Source of the DNA: Biomphalaria glabrata
Lineage: Eukaryota; Mollusca; Gastropoda; Planorbidae
Direction: 5' to 3'
Assembly: GCF_947242115.1 (NCBI RefSeq)
Contig: NC_074715.1
Span: forward strand, 49,171,586-49,235,585
DNA length: 64,000 bases
Under the pieces are notes generated by a model. It ran no database searches. It saw nothing but the letters and a program-made list of their open reading frames with translations, and had not been told where the DNA came from. Of the stretch, positions 36,801 to 50,694 are shown piece by piece (positions within the stretch are counted from its first letter, which is position 1; the number at the start of each line of letters is the position of its first letter). The translations under genes and the position numbers were made by a program.

Positions 36801-39800
36801 GATTCAAAGTTTGGTTCATGGGAGCTTATTACTAAAATTAAACGTTTAAAAGTAGATTTAGCAAAGTGTTGAGATGTAGGTTTGGGCTCAGGAAAGTTGT
36901 ATATTGTCTTAGGGATTAGGTTTTAGAATATAAGGATTGCTTTCAATCTTAACATTTCAATCTCACAGAAAATCTTTGTCTTTTTTTTAATAATAACTCT
37001 GTAATGATGTATGGAACCACTGAGTGGTACCTTAGTATTACTTTATTTTTATGTTATTCGGTATGACTAATTACTAATCAAGATTCATGTAAAGAAGTCT
37101 AATTTCCAACTACATTACTGTCCAGCAACCATCTTTGAAATTTATATGTAAACCTTCTGACTTTTACCTTATGTGCTTAAGCTTAAACGAGTTTCCATGG
37201 CGATCTAATAGTGTGTGCAGAATCTCTTGGACAATAATACGCATGCCAGGGTCATCAATCAGAGAAATACGCAACAGGGGGTGCAGAAACTCTGGAGGGA
37301 AAGCCTGAGACAAACTGACTGTTTTATATTTGGTAGCGACCTGAAAAAAATATTGAAACCAATACTTTCAGGAAATGCTTACAAAGAAACAAAACTCAAC
37401 ACATACCGATGACATGATGGAATTGATATCAATGTTTTATATAATAACAAACATTGAGGTAAATCTGTATTACCTTCAGCAATGTCCGTAGTAAATTAAA
37501 AGAAAGCTGTTTGTCCATCTTCCTAAAATAGTAAAAAGAAAATAAAAATTAGGCTAGGATTTTATTATTCTAATGAAATTATGTACAACTGTAGAAATAC
37601 AGAATCAAGGAGTTAAATACACCAAGCCTATCATCACTTCTTAACCTAAAAAGGAGCTAGGAATATTGCTATTTTTCTTTAAACCAGATTTCTGCGCTGA
37701 GCCTAGAGTAGTTATACACAGAGATGTAAGCTTTTCAAAAGTTTTAATTTCTCTTGGTTTTCAGAAAAGTTTTTACTTCAGAGTAATCACTTGAGGACCT
37801 ATTGAGGAATAAGCTGAGCCTTGGGAGACACTCTAGGACCAATCATAATACCTTTTTGACAGACATTTTACCAACAAATACTGTCAATAGAAAACATTAA
37901 TTTGAAACCACACATTAAGGCCATCAAGGGACATCATCAACACATATACAAGGTGGGGCATAAAGATCTCCCACATTTGGAGTGGGCACAGAGGGAGCTG
38001 TAGTTGGTAGCAGAGAGTTTGGACAGGCCTCAATCGGTATGTTTGGCTTTACCAATTTCAATTATTATATACATTTTTCTTTTCACAACCTATCCTGAAT
38101 TGGACCAGTGAACAACATGGCTTAGATAGTTGGGATCAAAATTGGACCAATGAACAACGTGGCTTAGATAGTTGGGTTCCTTCGAAAGATTCATTCAAAA
38201 TGTCGGAGATCCTTATGTCCCACCAATCAAAGTAAAGCAGAGCAATACATACCCAATCTCCTCTTCATTCGTGAACTGAGGAAACTTGCCAAGGACAAAC
38301 ATCATAATCTCAATTTTCTGGTAGTCTGGAAGATTGTTGGCAAACTCACCTGTGTTAGATTAGTCAGTTGTTAGTAGTTGTGTACATTATTGCATCTAAG
38401 TAAATTCACTGACCAGTATTTACATCTAATAAGATTAGATAACAAGTTCAAAATTTATTACAATAGATCTAGTGCTGCAAATATATGTGTGTTTTAAGAA
38501 TTTGAGGAATAACCATAGACAAGTGTGAAATAAAATTTTGGTTACTAATCCTGGTTGAACAACTCTGCTGTAGAATAACAGTTACAGAAATTTTTAATTC
38601 TAATTTGTTCATTTTTTTCATCTCTAGTGTTTGACAACAAGTGTTTACCTATTGTATTGACAACAAGTGTTTACCTATTGTATTGACAACAAGTGTTTAC
38701 CTATTGTATTGACCACAACTTCTTCAAACTTAATTTCTTCATTGCGCTGGTGCTCATCAGAGCTCTTCCTGTCAATGGAGATCCTAAGATGTCGTAGCAA
38801 GTTGTTGAAAACTTCCAAGACTGATGGGCCTGTTGGAAAAATGAACAGTTTAAAAACTTTGGGACTGTCACGATTTCATATAAAACAAATTAACTAAGTT
38901 TAACTATTCAAATGATATACAAAACTTAATAAACATTTATTTTAATTTTAAAAGCCTACTTTTCTTATTTCTATTAAACAATAAGGTGTATGTATATTAC
39001 TATGTGTCAACAATAAAATGTAATGAAAATAATATTTAGTTAAGGTTAGTCAATAATAACCATCACAAAATTACCGGTTGAGTTTCCAGCAGATATAAGC
39101 ACAGCTTCATATAATACTGTTACAATGCAGGTTTTAATGCGAGGGTCACTCTTGGCATTTTTGTCCACATGAGACAGTAACATCTGTACCACCAAATAAC
39201 CATACTGACTCTGAGGAAATAAGGCAACAGGGTGAAACAATTTTGAAAATGTATTAAGAACAATACCAAATAAAAGCATAAAAAAAAACTGCTGCAAGAA
39301 TTCAAGCTTTTGGGATGCACTTCTTAAAAAACAAATTATTTATACGATGTATCTCCATAAATTAACAAAAACTTCACTATCATACAACATTATAAGCACT
39401 ATTTGCCTCACTGAAGAATGAACCTTATCACACTAATTTATTTCATCTGAATTTCAACATTTATCTAATTATTTAACTAATGAATAACACAAAAAGTTGT
39501 ATAAAAAGAAAAAAAAAAAAACAACAACTGTTCCTCATTTATGAAGCTGCTGGTGGTCTATAATTTCTCATTCTATTAATTTCTTCTAATGCTTCATTAT
39601 TGCAAGGAGTCTTTCCAGTCAGCTTGCACAATCTAGTTCAGCTGATTTCTTCAAACGTCTATTTATTTATACGACTTTTTACTAAATATTAAGAAACTTT
39701 GAGTAAAGTGCATAAATTCCCACTGAAGTTATGTTCGAAATAAAAAAAGGTAAACCTACATTTATTTTAAGAGGATTATATTTGGAAAAATTATAACAGT

Positions 39801-42800
39801 CAAACTAGAGCTTTCACAGTGTAGTTATTTTTTTCCCATAGTACACAAAAACTGTCACATCTCTAGGAAAACGTTAGCTGTTTTTTAAAAAATACCTGTC
39901 TTCCCAGGCTGCAACTTTTTGATTCCTAAACCCATGATGAGTTTGCAAGATAATAGGAGGAATCGTACAAAATACTATCAGCCAACTGAAATGTGCGCAC
40001 CTGGTTGTTCAATCAGTAAGCATAAGCTGATGTTTCTTAATGTTCCACAGTATTAATTTCTGATTGATTACTGATTATTAGTAGGTATTATGTGTAAGGG
40101 AAGTTGATTATTGTGCTAGCCACACAACACCTTTATTTAACTAAACATTACTTTATAATACTCATGAGCTGCTAGAGTTCGCAAAGGGCTGTTCTTCATA
40201 AAGTGCATTAAAAAATTTGATACAATGGAATGAGCATGTCCTAGACAGTTACAGTAATGAAAAAATAAAATTATTGTTACTAATGGCTTGACTCACCTGT
40301 ACAGAGAACATGATAATCTTAAACAATCTAATAGCAAAATCATTAGGAACCCATAAATTATGATTGTCAAGGTGTCTGCAAAGAGAAAAAAAAAACTCTT
40401 AGAATTTAGATATTTGAATCTAGAAGGTGAAAACAACAAATTCTTGATAAGTTGAAAACCATTATTTACTACACTATTATAATCCACTCTATTTTAGAAC
40501 AGAGTATCATCTATTATTTCAACTACTTGGATCATTTAAACACGGTTAAAACTGTATGAGACAGCACCGCAGAAACCTTCTCCTAAAATAATGATTAGGT
40601 TGATTTGTAGTGGGTAACAAAATTCAATCATGATTTATTTCTACTAAAGTAAATATTTTCTCCACACAAACACCAAATCCTTTGTATTGTTATAGGCGAG
40701 AGATGAAGGAGGGATGAATATTATTATTTAAATGAACACTTGGGGAAGCACTGTGGCTGAGTAGTAAAGTGCTTGGCTTTCAAACCAGGGGTCCTGGGTT
40801 TGAATCTTGGTGAAGACTGAAGACTAGGATTTTACATTTTTGGATCTTTAGGGCGCCCCTGAGTCCATCCAGCTATAATGGGTACCTGACATTAGTTGGG
40901 GAAAAGTAAAGGCGGTTGGTCGTTGTGCAGCCCACATGATACCCTTGTTATCCGCGGGCCACAGAAACATCATCTGCCCTATATATTGCAAGGTCCGAAA
41001 GGGAGAACTTTTAAATGAACACTTACTAAAAAATAAATCACTTAAGAGAATGAACAGCACTAGATGACTTAAGACTTACGTTAATACTGGAGATAAAACA
41101 GATTTAATATTGCCATAAGATGCCCGGCAGATAAGATCTCGGAACACCACTTCAGCTAAATGTGCTGGATCATCATCCTCTTGCGGTGTGTCTGCCTCAC
41201 CATGATCCCCGTCGGAACTGCAATCAACAAGAGCAGTGACAAGTAAGAAACAAAACAGTAAAATAGGAACCTATATGAGAAAGACCAGAACCTCACAATC
41301 TGTACATGCAGGCTGAATCTCACTTCATGCCTTGACATTTCATCTCTGGTCCTTTAATCCCCAATGAAATAATATTTTATAAGTCATTATATAATGATGC
41401 AAGTTATGGCTTTGACGTTAAGCACCCATTTAATCCAATAACCTAAAATATGTATATACGGTTTGTTTGAAATTTTTACTCCTTTCTTTACTAAAATGTA
41501 GTGCGTAGATGAGATTCACAACAAATAAAAAGAAGCTTCTAGCATGGTGATGGCGGACGTGGCTTTGTGAAGAACTCTAACAATATATGTAACTAAGAAG
41601 TAAAATTCAAGATCTATTGTAAAGCTTGATGTGTTTTTAGTTAATTTGGTTCTATTCTGTCAGACGAAATAGGAGAGGCAGACAGTTTAGAAAATATCGA
41701 GTGCGCTATTATCATTCCGCATGGTGAGGTGGAAACACTGAAAATATTAAGAGCGATAAGATAAGGATGTTTGGAAGAATCATGATCATGCCTCTGACAT
41801 ATTTTATTATGATCATCTTTCACTTTATCTTCATTAGACAATCATTCTTTCTTTCAAAAGTCTTGATTTTGTCACCATGAATATGGGTGCATCAATTTTA
41901 ACTTTGAGATAACTTTCTATTTATTGCAATCAAGGCTGACTTCACCCATCCTCAAATTTGTATCACCTAATTAAGATTCTTTTAAGACCCCTTGAGACCA
42001 TCATCGGATCTGTGTATTTATCTCTATCTACATTTCTACATATGTGTGTACAGTGTGTTTTGTGTTGTATTTCTTTGTTTTTGTTTATTGCTATTCTTTC
42101 TTTGTCAACACAAGCGGTATAATTCCTATTACATACATGGACACAAATACTTGTTCATATATTTAATAATTCAAATTTCTTGGTTAAAACGATAACAAGA
42201 CCAGGGTATGAAATGATCATGGGATGAAGTGACCAGGGGATGAAATGAACAAAGGATGAAATGACCACGTGATGAAGTGACCAGGTGATGAAATGACCAA
42301 GGGATGAAGTGACAAGGGTATGAAGTGAACAGGAAATAAAGTGACGAGGGGATGAAATGTCCAGGTGATGAAATGACCAGGGGATGAAGTGACCAAGGGA
42401 TGAAGTGATGGGTATGAAGTGACCAGGGAATAAAGTGACAAGGGGATGAAATGACCAGCGGATGAAGTGACCAGGTGATGAAATGACCAAGGGATGAAGT
42501 GACAAGGGTATGAAGCGAACAGGAAATAAAGTGACGAGGGGATGAAATGTCCAGGTGATGAAATGACCAGGGGATGAAGTGACCAAGGGATGAAGTGATG
42601 GGTATGAAGTGACCATGGAATAAAGTGACAAGGGGATGAAATGACCAGGTGATGAAATGACCAAGGGATGAAGTGACAAGGGTATGAAGTGACCAGGGGA
42701 TGAAGTGACCAAACAGGCTTATTTTCTAAGAAATACACCATCACCGAGTCATTCAGTCAACAAGATTCTGCTCTGTGTCCTCAGAAAGGTTATTTCAGTC

Positions 42801-45800
42801 TCTCAGCCTCAAAATGTAATATTTAGCTTTGACATAAATGAAAGAGTGGGTGGGAAACAAGCAGAAAAGAGTTCAGTTTTAGAACTTTCAACAGAAAAAC
42901 ACTAACAATCACACTCAAACTATGCTTTAATGATAATCATATTATTATACAAGTTATTTTTGTGTAAAGAAAAAAGTTTATATTAAGAGCTGTCAACAAA
43001 AAATACTACTTTTGGGTTGCAATCTAGTAAAATAACTTTTTAAAACTTAGTTACACAATACATAATCATGCAGTCCCAAATGGCCTGCCATTTTCAATGT
43101 TAATAAATATTTGATCAGGCTCATTACTTGTGCACACATTCTATTAAGCAGCCATTAATTATAGTGATAATGATCATTAGTTTAGACACTCAATAGACAC
43201 TTTTTAAAAAGTTGTACCCTATTAGACTCTGTCGAAGAATATATATACATATAATATAATATGTTCATATACAAAGATAGCTTTCTTTAAATAGAAGTGT
43301 ATACTGATGTTGTTTTACTATCTCTTGTAGGCTATTTTATGTCTGAATTACACAATACATTATCAATTTCAAATTTGTTTTGTGAGCAAAAGTGAACCTA
43401 GGGATTCAATATGCAGTGAAAAAAATTGATCACAAAGAGAAAGCAATGGTATTCAGCAGAATGATGACACGGTGTTGAATGTAAAGTTTGAGATTTTAGA
43501 TTCTATGAACGTAAAATTTCTTAACAGAAACTTAGAAATTACAGAATATTATTATTTTGTGTATATATATGTTAATGAAGTTATAGATGTTAATTAGAGA
43601 CTAATTCTAATTAGTAATTGGTTTTCCTGACTGTTTCAGGATCTAAGTATAAAAATTGGAGAATGATTATGTTAGTTGTCAATTGAATTTTTTTTTAACC
43701 TAAGAATTTATTTGTGGAAATATCTAAATATTGTACAGGCTCATTCTACAAATATATCGAGATCGAGATTCAAGTAATTTTCGATGCCTGTATTTCTGAG
43801 CTTTATTTCATTTTGGACTGTATCACACACAAGTAGAAACAGGAAAGCCACTAGAGCAAGAGTTCAAGTCAAAGTGACAGGCTTCTTATCTAGTGTGACT
43901 TGACAATAAGCAAAGCATCACACAACTAAATTCTATGTCACACATTACACAAAATATATTCTATAACATGATAATACATTACACAAAATATATTCTATAA
44001 CATGACAGTAATATATTACACAAGATACAAAATATAGTCTATAACATGACAGTAATACATTACACAACATATATTCTATAACATGACAATATATTAAACA
44101 AAATAAATTCTATCAAGTGGTCAAAATGCTAGTTGTTACGTGTGCAGCATAGTGTGAATGTGGAATGGTGCGAATGTGTGTTGAAAGAGAGAGAAGATGG
44201 AATCCAAAAATGAAGTAATGTAATAAAAGTTATTGTGGACACATTATTAATTGTAACTCAAGATTAAAGTCATCATGATCTACCCTATACGAGTCTATTA
44301 TTGTATCATTGAAAGTCTCATCTGTGCATAACACTAGTGTACGCAAGAGGTTAAAAAACAAAATTGTTTGGAGTGACTCATGCCCACACTTTTACAGTGT
44401 GTTACTTCAGAAGCCAGGTGTTGGCAACAGATGTTAACCTCACATTAAAATATGATATATTAACACATGAAGTGAGTAACTACTGTCTTCAACTATTGTG
44501 TTAACTTTTTTAAGGCTTTTTTTTTTAATCTTAGGATAAACGCCAGTAACAACTAGCAGATATTAGGAACATGCACTGTTAATAATATTTCTTACATGGA
44601 TGCCATACAGTCCAATCCTAAACACATTGATTTTTTAAAAATGTTTTATAAAAGATTTATAAAAATACTTCCCTAAAAGAACACAAGAATTTAAAGGCAA
44701 TTGAAGTAGAGTTTATCTACAAAAGTAACTGGTTGATGTGGACATTATGCTACCAGCACAAACAAAAACTTTCCTATAACCAATTTCTAAAAACTCTTTC
44801 ACTGAAATCTTTTCTTGTTAATTATAGTGACATTCTTTAGGGCCCTATTATGGAGGGCATATGCAGTTTTTCTAATGTAATTATGAGTACAGCAAGGCAG
44901 ATTTGGTTGTACAGGCTGAATAGATTCTGAAGTAAGAAGGGAGTCTGTGATAGTTGATGTTATAGATAGGGGAGAGAAAGTTCAAATAACTTTTAACTTG
45001 TGTTCCAACATACACATTTATTGAACTTGAAAGTGTATATTCTGCAAATAAAAGTTACTTTAAGTTTTGTTTAAAAATATTTTTTTTTAAAGTTCAACAT
45101 TTAGATATTAATATGCCTACAATGGTATAGTTGTACTAGATATTTGGAGCTACAACCCAATGACAGAGTATTTGCAAACAGAAAAAACAGCACACAAACA
45201 CAAAAAAACAGGCACATACATACAAACAAAAAAAAACAGGCACACAATACAAACACAAAAAAAAACAACAACAGGCACACACATACAAACACAAAAAAAA
45301 AACAGGCACACACATACAAACACAAAAAAACAGGCACACACAAACACAAAAAAACAGGCACACACATACAAACACAAAAAAACAGGCACACACATACAAA
45401 CACAAAAAAACAGGCACACACAAACACAAAAAAACAGGCACACAATACAAACACAAAAAAAAAACAGGCACACACATACAAACACAAAAAAACAGGCACA
45501 CAATACAAACACAAAAAAAAACAGGCACACACATACAAACACACAAAAAACAGGCACACACATACACAAACAAAAAAAACAACAGGCGCACACATACAAA
45601 CACAAAAAACAGGCACACAATACAAACGCAAAAAAACAGGCGCACACATACAAACACAAAAAAACAGGCACACAATACAAACACAAAAAAAAAACAAGCA
45701 CACACACATACAAAAACACACAAAAAACAGGCATACACATACAAACACAAAAAAACGGGCACACATACAAACACAAAAAAAACAACAGACACACACATAC

Positions 45801-48800
45801 AAACACATAAAAAAACAGGCACACACATTCAAACACAAAAACAAAGGAATACATTCATTAAAAACAAACTTACCCATGATTACTTTCCTGCATGTTAAAG
45901 AGCAGCGAGGGAACAATTTTGTCCATGTGCACAGCTTCCCAGATGTTCACCTGAAGGTCATCGCTGATGGTCTTCCGCACCACACCTTGCAGACCTTTCA
46001 GCCCTGCCTGACGAAGCCTGCGTCGACAGCAAAAGGCAGTTACCAAACAGTTAAACAATGGTGCTTTTTTAAAGAGAACCATGTTGGCAAATTGGGTCTG
46101 AGCTATTCCCTTCTCAATATACAACTACAACCTCTGAGCTCGTGTCTCTCTATATCAGGTTTAAACAGAATCATGCCTAATGGTTAATATGCAGCCATCA
46201 GCAAATTAAATATTTCAGTTGCTCTTTAAACACTTTAGTTTTACCAACAAGTTTTTATACCCTTATCAAACTCTTCTTGCTATGAAATACTCTGTATGTG
46301 AACATTTTTTGTTAAACTAGGCCATATATAGGTATGATAGATGACATTTGCTGGACTAGGCGCAGCCAGTTAATGTGGAATTCCATTCTGCAGAAGGTAT
46401 AGTTACATAGACGAATGTAACAAAAATAAATGTTTTTTTTAGTATCTCCCAGTTGCCTTAGACTGTTCCTACAAATAAAACTCAACTGGAAATGCCAATT
46501 ACAGTCAAGTGATAACCTATTTTTAATCACAAATCAACATTTATAAGAGAATGTCCTGTTGAAAATATTTCAAGATTGAAATCAGAAATGTGATCATTAA
46601 ATGTATGGATTAAGAGAATTCAAAATATTCTAAAACATTTCTAATAAAAAAAATCAACTAAAATGTAAATATCGCTTTCCCTTTTTTTTTTCATTGCCAT
46701 TGTTTAAATGTATTTGTGAAGCATTTTGAACACATACACACTCAGTAATCCAGCATTAGAAAGTGAGAAATGGAAGTTTAAAAAGATAGATTTAAAGAAC
46801 TCTACAGAACAATGTCATCCTAAAGTTGATTAACTTAACACTCTGACCGGGAGGACACTCAGTTGTGAATTACATCAAACCATTCCTGATCTAGTCAAGT
46901 CAGACAGTCTGACCTCCCATCACCACTCTCTCTCTCTTGCCTCTCACTCACACACACACACATGCACACAGTGCCAGCAGTCTCAGAGACAGCTCCAAGC
47001 CAGCCTTACACACAGGGGGAGAGGACAGCCTTAGCATTGATCTTATTGATTGAGGGGACTACATTCTACAAACAGTCATGTTACAACTGAAGCTGAGAAA
47101 TTCATCAGGGGAAGGAACACTTGCCTTTGTAATCAGAATACTCTGACTAAAGCAAACATTTACACAGGAACAGGATCAGTAGAGTAATCAAATTTATATA
47201 CAAAATTAGCACAACAGCATTAGACACAAACACAAGAAGTAACAGATGTTTTTAAGCATGCCATGAACAAATTTAGGATCTTAAACTATCTGAATAGACT
47301 ACTTGTCTATTGCAGATAACAATGTTTTGCAATTGGACCCCATGATGACCTGCTAACTATAGTAAAAAAAACAGAAACTAAAACTATATGGCTATTACAA
47401 GGTTCAAGCTTGCAAAGACATTCCTTTAGAGAACAGTACCAGGAAAAAGAAGAAGAGGCAGAGAAAGCGAGGGGAAGACAACATAAAAGAATGGATGGGC
47501 CTGCCATTGAAACAGGTTCTATCCAAGGCAAAAGACAGGAATAGCAAAAAAGACAGACTAAGGGATAGGTGAAGGTGAATGTTTTGCTCAGCCCCCTAAA
47601 AATAGCTGTGGTACCTCTGAACTTCATACAATAATCAACAGCTAATTATGACAATGATTTAAAAAAAAATGACATTAGGCATGTCATTAAAAAATGAAGG
47701 CTGTAAAATTAGTGGCTGCTAAAAAAATTTTTGCTCATATCTCATCTCCCATTGACAGTTTTTTGGTCACCCTAAACTTCATACAATCATCAACAATTAA
47801 CAAAACAATTATTACTAAGAAAGAAAACAAAAAGCTGTTTTTTTTTAAATTGCCTTTTTTTTTAAGATGACATTTTATCCAGTAATGAGTGTTTTCCATT
47901 TAAGGTACAGACATACAGACCATTAGGTTACTATAAGCTAAATGATCCCAAAAATCTCAGTAAACTAATTAGCTTGTAGCAGTCTTTTAAAAACTATGTT
48001 TACATCAGTTGAAATTGAGGATCTACTAGATAAGAAACAAAAGCTTGGAGGTACAAATCAATAAGAAAAAGGGTATAATCAATAAAGCTAAGGTTGGGAA
48101 GACTCAAAATAGCAGTGACATGGATTTGAACATAGTATTGATTTTGTTTTACATGATTACTACCTGGACTATGATACTCCTTGCAAAACACACACAACAT
48201 GGAGAGAAATAAACTAGGTTTAGCAACGCAATAGCAGTGAGAAGTCACAGTTAAGATCCTAACAAAATTCTTAACTTTTCTTCTGAGATGGCACACTCAT
48301 GTACTGGATCAGGGGAGGACTGGTTTTATGGGCATTTGAGCAAACTAGTGGTGGGCTGGTACCCGAATTGGCTTGTAAGGCCACCGAAAGGGTCACAGGG
48401 ATTTCACATATTAAATTGTTAAATGATTTTATAATATTCTCTTATAAAAGGGAACTTGTGAGCGTCGTGCATAAAAAATATTTTTCTGACTCTATATCGT
48501 AAAATTAATTTAATCGAACACATTTTTTGACAGTGCTATTGGCAGGCTTCATCCTTTTAGGGCCTACACACTTAGCGATTTAAAAGCAACATAGGCCTAC
48601 ATTTCTTATAAAGATAATGGAGTTCACTGTATGCATGTGTACAGGTATTGATGCATCATCAAACTTAACATAATGATTTTTGGGACAGATTGCCCATCAT
48701 ATGATATACAATTTGTGGCGGATGGATTGTATAGAAATGCACGGGCCGATTTTTGACATTTAATCCACCCCAGACTAGATACTTTATACTTCTTATCTTG

Positions 48801-50658
48801 GCTTTTAGAAAATGGTATTATGTGTGACCAACATAACTACCAAATTAACTTTCCTTTTCATACTTTATCAACAACTGCTGATAGATTTCAAAAGTTATTA
48901 GTATACCACTTCATGCCATACATCTTAGTTGGTAACTAAGAGTTACCAAAGCAATCCGTTTGTGGCAGCATTGATTGACAGTATCATCCCAGTCAACTGA
49001 AAGCCTTTCTGGCATGTTACCATGAAATACATTAAGAGACCTTTTTGGTGTTTCCTGTTGAAGGTCGCTTCAGGATGTATCAACTCTGATGCCCTGCATT
49101 ATTTAATTTTCCCATAGGACAGTGATGTAAGACTCTTTTGAGGTGATTATTTGTAGCAAAATCTATAATCTCATGAATCCCATATTCTTGATTGTTTGGA
49201 AAGGACACAATTTCTAGTCCAAATAGTCTCTATGTATTTAGTGAGAGCAAAAATGTGTTCAAGTCCCAGATAACACTGAACAGATGTCAAAGTATCAAAT
49301 TTACAATCACTTATTTAATAAAAAGCAACTAGGAGGATAAAGTTAATCAAGTTCACAATATTCTTCAGAAGCTGGTCTGCATAATACAAAGAATTACATA
49401 ATCAATTACAGTGAATAACACATTTGTGATCTTGACAGCTTCTTACGATTTTTAGAAGCAGATAAGCAATAACGTTTAATACAGAATATAAAAAAAAAAT
49501 TATTTTGTTTTTCAATTAACCAATTTAATGAGGTTAAAAAGATATATTCAGAAAGTGGAGAGAAATGCCAGATTGGTAAATGGAAATGATATGTATATTG
49601 TAAAGTTATTTAACAAATTATGTATCTTTCTATATGAAATATAAACAAACATTTATCCTTTCTGATATAACTTTCTAAGATCATTGTCAAAAGACTTAAT
49701 AAGTTCTTCAAGACAGATTATTTTTCTGTGACCAGCAGTTAAAAAATATATCACTAAGCCATACTTAGACAATCTGCTTAATTCCACAAACTGAAGTAAT
49801 GGTCAACTAATCAAAAAGAAAGACAAATAAAAAGGTCTGGATGACTTACTTTCTACATGTCTGTACATCTTGGTGGTTGTTATGGCACAAAGAACTAAAC
49901 TTGGACACAAAGAAATCGTAGCGTCTATGGTATGAAGGGGCATCCTCCTCAACATTGGCAAACTTTACAAACTTTAAAAAAAACAAAAAGGTAAAATAAT
50001 AATAATAACAGTGTTTAGGCAACATACACATTGTATATATAAACGTAAAAAAGTAAAGTTACCCTTTCAGACCCTTGTAGTCTATTGGGCAGATGATGTA
50101 GAGGTCATCTGTTTCTGTGGAATACAGTTAACGAGTATGTCATGTGGCCAGCACAATGACCAATCGCCTTTACTTTTCCCCAACTAATGTCAGGTACCCA
50201 TTAGAGCTGGGTGGACTCAGAGGCCCCTGAAGATCCCGAAATTAAAAATCCCAGTCTCCAGTCTTCACGAGGATTTGAACCCCGGTCCCTGGTTCGGAAG
50301 CCAAGTACTTTACCCACTCAGCCACCATGCCTCCCATTGTAAATATAAATATTTTATATAACTGGCTAGAAAGGCAGTTAGATAACTATGCATATTGTAG
50401 CTGACATCCAAATACAATTCAAATTGATATTTTTTAATATATGTTTTCTTTAGTTTTTCAAATATTTGTATTTAAAAAGTTCAAGAAAGATTAATGTTAG
50501 TAACTGTTGCCCAAAGGCTACATTGCAGACAAAGTGTTTTCACAATCACGCGGTAAAGATATTCCATTTTCAACTATGTGCAAGAAAAATAAAATTATTC
50601 ATTTAGAGACTAACATAATTTAACATTTCTAAATTTAACAAACTAATTAAGTTTAAAA

Positions 50659-50694
<36 letters not shown>

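Larger units (their letters stand above)
46018..49849. other. EFR3 intron, 3.8 kb
   Basis: It holds a LINE family A tail (47325-47640), a candidate hAT element (48310-48772) and a CA-rich patch near 46950. No conserved exon was recognised. Confidence 0.55.

Noticed and set aside
42155-42744. Pro/His/Ser-rich minus-strand frames of about 180 codons
   Set aside because: They are generated by the 16-bp minisatellite; the same peptide recurs in several registers.
45101-46187. Frames of up to 347 codons, Lys/His/Thr-rich (plus) or Cys/Val/Phe-rich (minus)
   Set aside because: They arise from the CA/A-rich minisatellite and from read-through into EFR3 exon DNA. All three minus frames are open at once, which marks an artefact.
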